In this document: positions 1 through 7,196 of the stretch, piece after piece
Layout: the number at the start of each line of letters is the position of its first letter
How positions within the stretch are numbered: the stretch's first letter is position 1
Origin: DATKZH01 sp964475955
GTDB taxonomy: Bacteria > Planctomycetota > Planctomycetia > Pirellulales > Thermoguttaceae
NCBI GenBank assembly: GCA_964475955.1
Contig: CAYYZY010000194.1
Location: 1 to 14,855, forward strand
Length of the DNA: 14,855 nucleotides
Direction of reading: 5' to 3'
Notes under the pieces: model-generated
Told to the model about the DNA's origin: nothing
Databases searched by the model: none
The model's input: the letters and a program-made list of their open reading frames with translations, nothing else
Translations under genes and position numbers: made by a program

Positions 1-3000
1 GTTCGATAACGCCGGCCGGTACGCAGGCCATCGAGACGGGCACGTAGTTGCAGGTGCAGCCGGCCGTGAGATTGGGCATGTTCATCACGCCGTTGGCCGG
101 AAACAGGTTGTTGTTCAGCGCGCAGCCCGGCCGAATTCCCAAAAATGGCGTGATCTCGCGGGTTTTCAGGTCGATCCAGGCCGAGTTTCCGCGGTACCGG
201 GTGGTCAGCAGGTGCATGCCCGCCCGCGTGCCCGTGCAGCCCCGGCGGACCCAATTCAGCGGCTGGCCGATCGATTCGGCCGATGGAATGTCGTACATCA
301 CCAAGGTCTGTTCGTCGCCGGTGAGCAGCTTGTCGCCGGCAACGAATCCCGGCACCCCGGCCTTGGGAAGCCCTCCGCCCATAACGACCAGCCGCTTTGG
401 CGGCGTACCCGAGGGCCGGGCGAGAGGTTTGCCGTCGCTGCCGCGATAGAAGCCGACGGGGGTGACGACGACGTCGAGCGACCGACTGTACCGCAATCGG
501 GCGCCGCCCGCCCTTTGCCACACCCGCTCGCCGGTGGCCAGGTCCAGCGCGAACATGCGGCCGTCGCGGGTCTCCTCTTCACCGTGCCGCGGCTCGGCCA
601 GTTCCGAGCAGAACACCCGGTTCCCGCCCACGGCGAGGTTCAGCGCGTCGCGGGCCGCTTCGACCTCCCAGAGCAGCTTGCCCGTGTGGCGGTTTGCGCA
701 CAGAACGTGCCGGCCGCTGCTGCCGACGAGGTAGTCGTCGCAAACGCGGAGGTTCGCCCAGGGTTTTTCGAGTCCCTCGGGAAGGTCGATGCGCCCGGTC
801 GGCTCGCCGGTGGCCGGGTCGAACACCCGGCACGTCGTGCCGTCGCTCAGGTAGACTGCGTCGTCGACGACCGCCAGTTCCGTCGTCGGCGAAAGGCTTG
901 GCGGCGGGCCCCATACATGGTGTTTCGCCTGGCGTGCCGCCTGTCGGGCGGACGGGTCGGGGAGGGGCTTCGCCCCGATGGGTAGCTCGACCTCCCACAG
1001 CTCGCGGCCGGTGTACACGTCCGACGCCCGCAACAGCCCCTCCTCGAGTAGAACGAGGCGGCCGCCGGACACGCGCACCTGGTTCTGCCCCGGGTATTTG
1101 TGCCATCGCTGCGCGGCGTCGAACCACAACACGGCCATCGGTGAGCGGATGAGGTCGTCTTCCGATGCCCCGGTGCAGGCCGCGTTGGCTTCCGAGTGCG
1201 ACCAGTCGGCCGCCCCCGGCAGCGGACCGGAGCGGGCCAGCAGCACCAGGTCGCCGGCCTCCCGAACCCGCGCACCGAGAAACGCCCCGTCTCGCAAGAT
1301 CTCTTCGATCCGGCCGCGGTCGGCCAACGGCCCCCAGGCACAGGCGACGCCGCCGTAAGGTCGGAGAGTATGGAAAACGGCCTCGGCCAGCGACCGCTCT
1401 TCCGCGCGGTCCGAGCCGTCCGGGGTTTCCGAGACGACGAGACTCGCCAGATAGGGCGGGAACGGGTAGGTCACCGGGTCTCCGACCAGCGCGCTCACCC
1501 GCGTGCCGTACAGGCCCGCCCGGTGAAGGCGCTCGCGAAGCGCCGCGAGCCTGCCCGGATGTTCGTCCACGGCGATCACGTCGAGATTCGACTGCCGGGC
1601 GAGTTCTTCGGCCAGGCGTCCACGATCGATCCCCAGCACCAGCGCGTAACCGTCGCGCGCGCCGGTGGCTTCCAGGACGGCGGCCGCCATGTCGGTCCAC
1701 TTGTCGGCCGAGGGCGGCGGGGCGTCGGGCACCGCGTGCGCGGTCGCTTCGCCGGGATGCGGAGGGGCGAAGGCGAGAATGGTCCCCTCGGCCGTCACGA
1801 CGAAGAGCTTCTCGTCGGCAGCCAGCATCCGCTGCGGGGTGCCTTCGAACTGCGCACGCCACACGGTCTTCGGCTTCGGAGCGGCCGTGTCGATCGCTTC
1901 GACGGTCCCCGGCCCCCCCAGGTACAGCCTGCGGCCCGCCTTGATGTGTACGTCGAGCTTCGAGGGGAATTCCCAAAGCCGGCGGAATACGCCGCCGTGA
2001 TTGTCGGGGTACTTGTCGTTGCGCCGGTGCGGCGGGAGCTTGGCCTGGTCTCTTGGTTGAAGGCGGACTTCCGTCAGGTCGCAGGCCACGATAGCCCGAT
2101 CGGTTTCGTAGATCGCCTCGGGCGTCAACACCGGCTGATCGAAGGAGTCGAGCTCTCTTTGATTAGCCCGTTCGACGTCGAGCCGGGTCCAGCCGCCCGG
2201 GTAGAGCATGGGCTTGAAATCCCGGGCGCCCGGCTTGGTGTCGGCGAACCGTTCCTTGTTGGGGCGGGTGACGTCGTACAGGTCGCCGCCGTGACTGAGA
2301 TAGCCGTCAACTCCCGCCACGAACCAGCACCCTTTGGGCAGGCCGACGCGGCCGCCCCAGCCCATCGTGTATTTGTGCAGCTCGCCCGTCTCCAGGTCGA
2401 GGAAGGCGGGCAGTTGCGTACCGCAGGGAACGACCAGCATGTCGCCGATGATCGCCAGATAGCCCTGGGGCGTCAGGCCGGCGTAGTGCCCCACGCCGTG
2501 GTCCCAGTTGCTCTTGGGGATACGATCGACCTCGGTGTTCGACCACACGGCCTCTCCCGACCGGGCGTCGACGGCATGGACGAATACGCCCTCGGTGGGC
2601 CAGAGCCCGGCGGCGAAGTAAACCACGCCGTCGGCCAGCACGGGTCCGCCGCGCGCGAGAAACAGCGAGACGAGCCGCCCGTGCCCCAGGACCTTGCGAT
2701 CCCGCCTGCCCTCGGGAAGTCCGCGGAACTTCCAGCGCAGGGAACCGTCGTCGGCGTTTAGGCAGTAGAGATAGCCGTCGTCCGAGACGAAGTAGACTTT
2801 GTCCTCCCAGGCCGCGGGAGCAAACCGGACGGGCCCCTCGGCGAAGAACCGCCAGCGCTGGGCGCCCGTCTCGGTGTCGAGCGCCGTCACGCTGTCGGTG
2901 ACCATCGACGGGACGAACATCGTGCGGCCGAGCACGACGGGCTCGTAGGAGGCGTCGTAGGCCAGCCGGACCTCGTGTGCAAACGCAGGACGGGGCGCGG

Positions 3001-3157
3001 GCAGCGTTCGCGTCCAGCGAAGCTGGAGGTCGCCCGGCAGCTCCTGCGGCGAGGCGGCGGTGCGGCCGGCGTCGTAGCGGAACTGCGGCCAGTCGCCGGC
3101 CCGGACCGGGGCCGTCAGCAGGAAAGCAACGATCAATGAAGTGGGAAGGAAACGCAT
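1..3157 (-). CDS. Exported PQQ-like beta-propeller protein with embedded methyltransferase-like domain (3' end missing)
   Basis: I translated the reverse strand line by line: 1052 codons are open from the ATG at 3157 to the window edge, with no stop. A signal peptide (MRFLPTSLIVAFLLTAPVRA, cleavage near A20) precedes DWPQFR, a start common in exported planctomycete propeller proteins. Residues about 25-480 carry PQQ/BamB-type blades, such as ALDTETGAQRW, CLNADDGSLRW and AVDARSGEAVW. Residues about 485-643 look like a class I SAM-methyltransferase Rossmann fold: G509-IDR-G513 at the motif I loop, D531 ending strand 2 and D560 at motif II. From about 655 blades resume (YTGRELWEVELP, HTGKLLWEVEAA, LATGERVWQ). 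The last 80 residues are cysteine-rich (C974, C1012, C1034, C1036, C1045). An in-frame ATG at 3169 sits too close to the GGAG at 3170-3173, so I prefer 3157. The role is unknown; a periplasmic binding or scaffold protein is plausible. Confidence 0.85.
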   Translation of the reverse strand, partial: MRFLPTSLIVAFLLTAPVRAGDWPQFRYDAGRTAASPQELPGDLQLRWTRTLPAPRPAFAHEVRLAYDASYEPVVLGRTMFVPSMVTDSVTALDTETGAQRWRFFAEGPVRFAPAAWEDKVYFVSDDGYLYCLNADDGSLRWKFRGLPEGRRDRKVLGHGRLVSLFLARGGPVLADGVVYFAAGLWPTEGVFVHAVDARSGEAVWSNTEVDRIPKSNWDHGVGHYAGLTPQGYLAIIGDMLVVPCGTQLPAFLDLETGELHKYTMGWGGRVGLPKGCWFVAGVDGYLSHGGDLYDVTRPNKERFADTKPGARDFKPMLYPGGWTRLDVERANQRELDSFDQPVLTPEAIYETDRAIVACDLTEVRLQPRDQAKLPPHRRNDKYPDNHGGVFRRLWEFPSKLDVHIKAGRRLYLGGPGTVEAIDTAAPKPKTVWRAQFEGTPQRMLAADEKLFVVTAEGTILAFAPPHPGEATAHAVPDAPPPSADKWTDMAAAVLEATGARDGYALVLGIDRGRLAEELARQSNLDVIAVDEHPGRLAALRERLHRAGLYGTRVSALVGDPVTYPFPPYLASLVVSETPDGSDRAEERSLAEAVFHTLRPYGGVACAWGPLADRGRIEEILRDGAFLGARVREAGDLVLLARSGPLPGAADWSHSEANAACTGASEDDLIRSPMAVLWFDAAQRWHKYPGQNQVRVSGGRLVLLEEGLLRASDVYTGRELWEVELPIGAKPLPDPSARQAARQAKHHVWGPPPSLSPTTELAVVDDAVYLSDGTTCRVFDPATGEPTGRIDLPEGLEKPWANLRVCDDYLVGSSGRHVLCANRHTGKLLWEVEAARDALNLAVGGNRVFCSELAEPRHGEEETRDGRMFALDLATGERVWQRAGGARLRYSRSLDVVVTPVGFYRGSDGKPLARPSGTPPKRLVVMGGGLPKAGVPGFVAGDKLLTGDEQTLVMYDIPSAESIGQPLNWVRRGCTGTRAGMHLLTTRYRGNSAWIDLKTREITPFLGIRPGCALNNNLFPANGVMNMPNLTAGCTCNYVPVSMACVPAGVIE

Positions 3158-3482
3158 TTTCACCAGCATTCTCCGTATGTTCTTCGAAGCAGGGGCTTGC
3201 GACGCGAGCGGCCTGCCGTGACGCTGAAAGCCCTCCGGGAGCGTTGCGCACGCAAGGCCGCAACCATCGAACGGTAGCAGCCCGATGCGGCCCTCGCAAG
3301 GTTCGGCTGTCCCTAGTCGTGGCACATTTCGGCCGATTCCACGGCGTGATGGGACGTCGCACAAGCCCGAAGCGCTAGGCCCGCCGCCGCCGCCGGGCGA
3401 TGCGTTCCGCGCGGCGCTCGCGCGTTCCCAGGCAGAGCTTGGGAACGAGGGGCGGCGGAGCCTGGGAATGAGGGGGGGAGGG
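3158..3482. other. Intergenic gap between the propeller and isomerase genes
   Basis: This 325-bp gap separates two leftward genes. I see no convincing coding sequence. The right end, just downstream of the isomerase stop, carries a GTTCCCA-type inverted repeat (entered separately) that could help end transcription. No TACAAT-like -10 box is evident on the reverse strand ahead of 3157, so I cannot say whether the propeller gene has its own promoter or is read through from the isomerase. Confidence 0.6.
3423..3472. repeat. GTTCCCA...TGGGAAC palindromic repeat plus degenerate second unit
   Basis: CGTTCCCA at 3423-3430 pairs with TGGGAACG at 3440-3447: a perfect 8-bp stem around a 9-nt loop. A second, partial unit (CCTGGGAATGAG, 3461-3472) follows within 14 bp. 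On the reverse strand the pair reads as a CATTCCCAGGCTC half followed by a complete CGTTCCCA...TGGGAACG hairpin. Palindromes of this kind are widespread intergenic repeats in several bacterial phyla, which I state from memory. The position right after the isomerase stop suggests a 3' hairpin protecting or ending that mRNA. There is no T-tract, so it is not a classical intrinsic terminator. Confidence 0.6.
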
Positions 3483-4943
3483 CTACGAGGGCGTGGGCGT
3501 GACGATCGCGCGTTCGATGCCGAGGTGGTCGGCGATCTTGGCGATCGTTTGGGCGTAGTGGCCGATGGCGAGGGCGAAGTGGTGGGTGGGGCCTTCGGCG
3601 ACCCAGCGCTTGAGGAACGTGCGCACGTCGGGCTGGAAGAAGCCCCGGGTGTTCGTGTTGCCGGTGGGAGGAATGGGGCCGCGGACCGACTCGCCTTCGG
3701 CCAGCACGAACTTGAACCGGCCCTCGTACGTGGAGCTGATGCTGAGCATCGTGATCGGGCCCTCCTTGATCTTGAACTCGACGCTCGCACCGGCCCCCGG
3801 CTTGCCGTGGTACTTGAGCAAGCTGCGCAGGACGGGCTTCCCCTCGGCGATGTTGACGTGGTGCGGCCCGTCGTGCCCCACGAGCACGAAGCCCTCGCGG
3901 AAGTCGATGGGGTGGAACTCGGCGAAGCTGCCGCCGACGTCGAGCCGGTCCTCGATGAGCATGGCGATGCACGTCTTCAGGTCCGATTCGCCGCACATGG
4001 GGAAGCCGGCCGCCGTCAAGAGCGAGTTGCCCACGATCAGGGTGGTGACCAGCCGGCGCATTTCGCTCCCCGCCTCCGCCTCGTAGTAGTAGGCCAGCCC
4101 GTCGAGCTGCCTCTCGTCGACGAACTTGTCCAGCGCCACGGCCGCCCGGGCGGCGACGTGGAGGTCTTCGTCGGTGAGTTTTCGGGTGATGGGGTCGGAG
4201 CCGGGGTCGGGCGTGTCGAACATGTCGAGGATTTGGGCCTTTTTGGCCTCGATTTCACGCTCGGCGACGGTTCGCTCGAGGCGCAACAGGTCGTCGGGCT
4301 CGGTTTGGACGACGTGGCAGCCGAACGCGGCGGTGAAGGCCGTGGGGTCGGAGTGCATGTCGAGCATCGATTCAAGCACGTGGCCGAAGTGGCCGATGCG
4401 GGCGCCGCGCAGGTCGTGCAGCACCTTGGCGATGTTGCACCACTCGGCCAGCTCGGCCTCGGCGACGGGGTCGTCGTGGAGGGTGCCCAGGATGACCGGC
4501 GGCGGCTTCTTGCCCATGCGCACCGCCACGCCGGTGAACTCTGGCACGCTGCACAGGTCGTCGTTGGCAAGCTGCATGTAGGTCGAGGCCTTGGTGTAGT
4601 CGAGGGCCTTGAGCGGCTGGAGGGCGACCAGCACCAGCGGCACGTCGAGCTCGCGGATGAGAATGCCGAAGGTGGAGCTGGTGGCGTAGGTGACCATGTC
4701 GCAGAAGACGAGGTCGAGCCCGGCCGCCTTGAGCCGGGGAAGGAGGGCGTAGGCCGCTTGGGCGTCGTCGACCATGCCGAAGTTGATGACCTCGACTTCG
4801 TGGGCCGCCACCTTTCGGGCGAGCACGTCGAGCTTGCGGTGCATCTCGTCCAGCAGGCCGTCGAACTGCGGCCAGTAGTGGTAGTGGCCGACGCCGAAGA
4901 TGCCCACGTGGGCGGTGCGCGGTTTTCGTCGGGCGACTCGCAT
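3483..4943 (-). CDS. L-arabinose/L-fucose isomerase-family protein (AraA-like)
   Basis: This 486-aa protein is about as long as L-arabinose isomerase (about 500 aa). The family interconverts an aldose and its ketose in the cytoplasm, using Mn2+ held by two Glu and two His. All four positions can be matched by motif to E. coli AraA: E319 (GESDLKT, AraA GEGDWKT), E342 (SFAEFHP, AraA SFMEDYT), H357 (VLVGHDGP, AraA VLGSHMLE) and H455 (TTHH-type motif GPTHHFALAIGH, AraA GGAHHTVFSHA). The N-terminal Rossmann-like part begins AHVGIFGVGHYHYWPQF. No signal peptide is seen. The ATG at 4943 lies 22 bp after the symporter stop with no good Shine-Dalgarno between, so translation is probably coupled. The metal site looks intact and an active isomerase is likely. 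The substrate is open, since overall resemblance to true AraA is moderate; L-fucose-type or other aldoses remain possible. Confidence 0.82.
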   Translation of the reverse strand: MRVARRKPRTAHVGIFGVGHYHYWPQFDGLLDEMHRKLDVLARKVAAHEVEVINFGMVDDAQAAYALLPRLKAAGLDLVFCDMVTYATSSTFGILIRELDVPLVLVALQPLKALDYTKASTYMQLANDDLCSVPEFTGVAVRMGKKPPPVILGTLHDDPVAEAELAEWCNIAKVLHDLRGARIGHFGHVLESMLDMHSDPTAFTAAFGCHVVQTEPDDLLRLERTVAEREIEAKKAQILDMFDTPDPGSDPITRKLTDEDLHVAARAAVALDKFVDERQLDGLAYYYEAEAGSEMRRLVTTLIVGNSLLTAAGFPMCGESDLKTCIAMLIEDRLDVGGSFAEFHPIDFREGFVLVGHDGPHHVNIAEGKPVLRSLLKYHGKPGAGASVEFKIKEGPITMLSISSTYEGRFKFVLAEGESVRGPIPPTGNTNTRGFFQPDVRTFLKRWVAEGPTHHFALAIGHYAQTIAKIADHLGIERAIVTPTPS

Positions 4944-4965
4944 GGGAGGCTCGTTCGTCGGGTGC

Positions 4966-6582
4966 TCAGGGAGGGGACCGGCGGTCGTCGGCCGCCGCCA
5001 GGCCGTCGAGGAAGCAGGAGCGGTAGACGACGCCGCGAAGCTGCTCCGCGCGCGGCGGCGGGAAGGCGTAGCTGGCCAGCCAGCCGACCACGAGCGCGGG
5101 CAGGCACGTGAACGCCCCGTACCACCAGTGCTTGACGTCGGTCCAGAGAATCACCGCGGCCAGGGTGCCGGCCCCGGCAAGCAGTCCCACCAGCGCCCCG
5201 GCGGCGTTGGCCCGCGGCACCAACATGCCCAGCAGGTAGACGCCCAGGAGCAGCCCGAGGAACGTGCTGGCGATCGTGGTGATCATCCCGATCACGTTTG
5301 GCGCCAGATAGGGCACGACCAGCGCGGCGGCGATCACCAGGACGCCGAACGCGACGCACAGCAGCCGGCTGAAGGCGACGCGCAGCTCGCGGCCCGAGAG
5401 CCAGTCGTAGACCACCACCGCGGTGAGGCTGTTGATGCCGCTGTCGATGGTGCTCATCGCCGCGGCGAAGAGCCCCGCCACCAAGAGCCCCACGAGGCCC
5501 ACCTGCCGAAGCGCGGTGGTCACGAACAGCGGCAGGATCTGGTCTTGCTTCTTTTGCGGCAACTCGGGCAGCCCGCCGTGCTGCTGATAGTAGGCGAACA
5601 CGACCGCCCCGACCGTGAAGAAGAGCAGGCAGACCAGCGTGATCGTCACCGCGTGGAGGGCCAGCGCGCGCCGGGCGTGACCGAGGCCGGGCATGCACAC
5701 GTAGCGCTGCGTGGTCACCTGCGAGGTGGTGTAGCCGGGCAGGTACATGAACAGGCCGAACGCGCAGGCCGAGTAGAACGTGCTCCGGTCGGCCAGGTCG
5801 AGCCTCATGTTGAACATCTCGAAGCGGCCGTGCTCGGTGCCGAGCTGCACGACGGCGGCCCATCCCCCGTCGACCTCGGCGAGTGCCAGGAGGAACACGA
5901 CGAGCATCCCGCCGCCGAGGGTGACGGTTTGGAGGACGTCGGTCCAGATCACCGCCTGGATGCCGCCCAGCACGGTGTAGAGCATGGCGAAGAGGCCCAC
6001 GGCGACGAGCGTCCAGATGAGCTGGGTTTCCGTGAGCCCCAGCACCGCCTGGACGATCAGCCCCACGGCGTAGAGCATGCTTCCCATCCAGCCGATGGCG
6101 TAGCCGGCGAACAGGAGCGTCCCCAAGCGCCGCAGGGGGCGGCTGAACCGCACTTCGAGGTACTCGTAGACGCTGCTCACTCCCAGTCGCACGTACATCG
6201 GCACGAACAGCCACCACAACAGCGGCGTGATCACCAAGGGGATGAACAGGATGGCCACGAAGAAGTGGAAGCCCTGGTAGGCGGCCTCGCGAGGGTAGCC
6301 CAGGAACGCGATCGAGCTGAACGCCGTGGCGAACAGCGACACGCCCACGGCCCACCAGCTCATCTTGCGGCCGCCGAGGAAGTAGTCCTCGCTGGTGCGC
6401 TGTCGGCGCATGAACGAGACGCCCAGCGCGAAGACCAGGACCACGTAGCCGCAGAAGACCGTCCAGTCGATCCAGCTCAAGGTGTTCATGACGCGGACCG
6501 TTGGGTTGCGGGAGGGACGAGCGCCGCGGGCCATCGGCCGCCGGCGCGAGACCGCGCTCTCGGCCGTCGGGTCTGGGCCCAT
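4966..6582 (-). CDS. Sodium:solute symporter (SSS family), probable sugar uptake
   Basis: This inner-membrane protein of up to 538 aa is rich in hydrophobic helices (about 13 expected for the family). SSS signatures visible are SEDYFLGGRKMSWW (residues 64-77, after helix 1), YTVLGGIQAVIWTDVLQ (202-218), and GLFAAAMSTIDSGINS (370-385). In the last, S377/T378 match the Na2-site serines of vSGLT helix 8. The ATG at 6582 has a strong Shine-Dalgarno (GGGGGGGAG, 7-nt spacing), so I use it. The internal ATG at 6489 (MNTLSWIDWTVF) is where homologues normally begin but has no visible ribosome site; starting at 6582 adds 31 charged residues unusual for this family. The gene is the first of a two-gene leftward unit with the isomerase, pointing to cotransport of the isomerase's sugar substrate. 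The exact solute cannot be read from sequence. Confidence 0.88.
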   Translation of the reverse strand: MGPDPTAESAVSRRRPMARGARPSRNPTVRVMNTLSWIDWTVFCGYVVLVFALGVSFMRRQRTSEDYFLGGRKMSWWAVGVSLFATAFSSIAFLGYPREAAYQGFHFFVAILFIPLVITPLLWWLFVPMYVRLGVSSVYEYLEVRFSRPLRRLGTLLFAGYAIGWMGSMLYAVGLIVQAVLGLTETQLIWTLVAVGLFAMLYTVLGGIQAVIWTDVLQTVTLGGGMLVVFLLALAEVDGGWAAVVQLGTEHGRFEMFNMRLDLADRSTFYSACAFGLFMYLPGYTTSQVTTQRYVCMPGLGHARRALALHAVTITLVCLLFFTVGAVVFAYYQQHGGLPELPQKKQDQILPLFVTTALRQVGLVGLLVAGLFAAAMSTIDSGINSLTAVVVYDWLSGRELRVAFSRLLCVAFGVLVIAAALVVPYLAPNVIGMITTIASTFLGLLLGVYLLGMLVPRANAAGALVGLLAGAGTLAAVILWTDVKHWWYGAFTCLPALVVGWLASYAFPPPRAEQLRGVVYRSCFLDGLAAADDRRSPP

Positions 6583-6633
6583 TGATAGTCTCCCCCCCTG
6601 TTCCTGGCAACCCTTGGCCGAGCGCGGCGGAGG

Positions 6634-6796
6634 GCCGACGGCACGTCGGCGCGACCACGTTTAGCCGCCGACGGCACGTCGGCGTACGTGACAACGCTCC
6701 CAGGATCTCACAAGAAACCGGCGGGGGCCGACGTGCCGTCGGCCGCTAAACGGAATGGGGCCGATGTCCCCCGTCGGCCGCTAAACGGAATGGGGC
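6634..6796. repeat. Cluster of GCCGACGGCACGTCGGC palindromes with direct and inverted copies
   Basis: The 17-mer gccgacggcacgtcggc occurs at 6634-6650 and 6667-6683, its exact reverse complement at 6727-6743, and a degenerate version at 6760-6778. Each unit can fold on itself (GCCGAC/GTCGGC). Extended with flanking bases, 6658-6683 and 6727-6752 form a 26-bp inverted repeat with one mismatch. A perfect 26-bp direct repeat lies at 6736-6761 and 6771-6796 (period 35), containing GGCCGCTAAACGGAATGGGG. It resembles REP-type elements. It sits just upstream of the symporter start. Confidence 0.8.
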
Positions 6797-6900
6797 GTGT
6801 GGGCGGCTTCGGGAACGGGGGCGGCGTTCTTCCGCCACGCCCTAAGGACCCGTCTATCCCCCGCCCAGAATGACGAGGCATGGTTTTTTCATCAACGCGG

Positions 6901-6930
6901 TTGCGTCGCGTGCAAACCGCGGGATACAAT
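6901..6930 (+). promoter_or_regulatory. Candidate sigma70-type promoter for the DUF1559-lipoprotein unit
   Basis: TTGCGT (6901-6906) and TACAAT (6925-6930) are separated by 18 bp. This matches the consensus at about 8 of 12 positions and stands out in a GC-rich setting. Transcription would start near 6937, giving a leader of about 260 nt. A similar box with the same TACAAT lies at 8829-8834 before the next gene group. Confidence 0.4.
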
Positions 6931-7079
6931 ATGCGCCTCTTCCTCCGGCCCCCGGAGGAATGCCGCATACCCGTGCCGACGGTCGTCACGGGGTTCCTTG
7001 CGCCGCCGCGCCGATCGAGCCCGTTGTGACGAAGTGGGACCAGGCCGCCGGCCCCCGCCCCGAGGCCCCTCCCCCGGGG

Positions 7080-7105
7080 GGCGCGCCCGAAGCGCCCCGA
7101 TTTTT
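7080..7105 (+). terminator. Weak hairpin with short T-run in the DUF1559 leader (possible attenuator)
   Basis: GGCGC (7080-7084) pairs with GCGCC (7092-7096) around a 7-nt loop. After CCGA comes TTTTT (7101-7105). The stem is short and is separated from the T-run by a few bases, so this is a poor intrinsic terminator. It is listed only because it lies inside the putative leader, about 90 bp before the start codon. Confidence 0.2.
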
Positions 7106-7196
7106 CCCGCCGTTTTTTTCCGACACGCCTTGCGTCGTTTGCGCCGCCCAGGCTGTGCAAGTCATCATTTTCCTTCTTTGCGTGGGAGTGAATGCC

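Larger units (their letters stand above)
6583..7196. other. Divergent intergenic region with repeats, promoter and structured leader
   Basis: This 614-bp region separates the leftward symporter from the rightward DUF1559 gene. The symporter-proximal part (6634-6796) is a cluster of palindromic repeats. The middle holds a promoter candidate (6901-6930), followed by a leader of about 260 nt. The leader contains several GC hairpins: CCTCCGG/CCGGAGG at 6942-6958, and GGCGC/GCGCC at 7080-7096 followed by a short T-run. A second T-run lies at 7112-7118. An open frame in phase with the DUF1559 gene begins upstream at 6870, but I do not think it is translated. I found no convincing promoter for the symporter. 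Confidence 0.6.

Noticed and set aside
579..1976. Reverse 465-codon frame as a separate gene inside the propeller region
   Set aside because: It is a different phase from the continuous frame that starts at 3157. Its translation is Arg/Gly-rich with no blades, while the 3157 frame reads meaningfully through the whole interval.
1196..2761. Forward 521-codon frame opposite the propeller gene
   Set aside because: It is antisense to a continuous reverse-strand frame with clear propeller blades, and shows no motif of its own.
3285..6585. Long forward frames (3285-5111 and 4900-6585) opposite the isomerase and symporter
   Set aside because: Their translations are Glu/Gly/Val/His-rich antisense images of the two real genes and show no family motif.
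4037..6694. Reverse-strand 885-codon frame overlapping the symporter and isomerase
   Set aside because: It is a second frame on the same strand as two recognised genes, with Pro/Ser/Thr/Arg-rich text and no domain. It crosses the junction between the two real genes.
6634..6796. Regularly spaced repeats as a CRISPR array
   Set aside because: Copies occur in both orientations at unequal spacing and are palindromic, there are too few units, and no cas genes are near.
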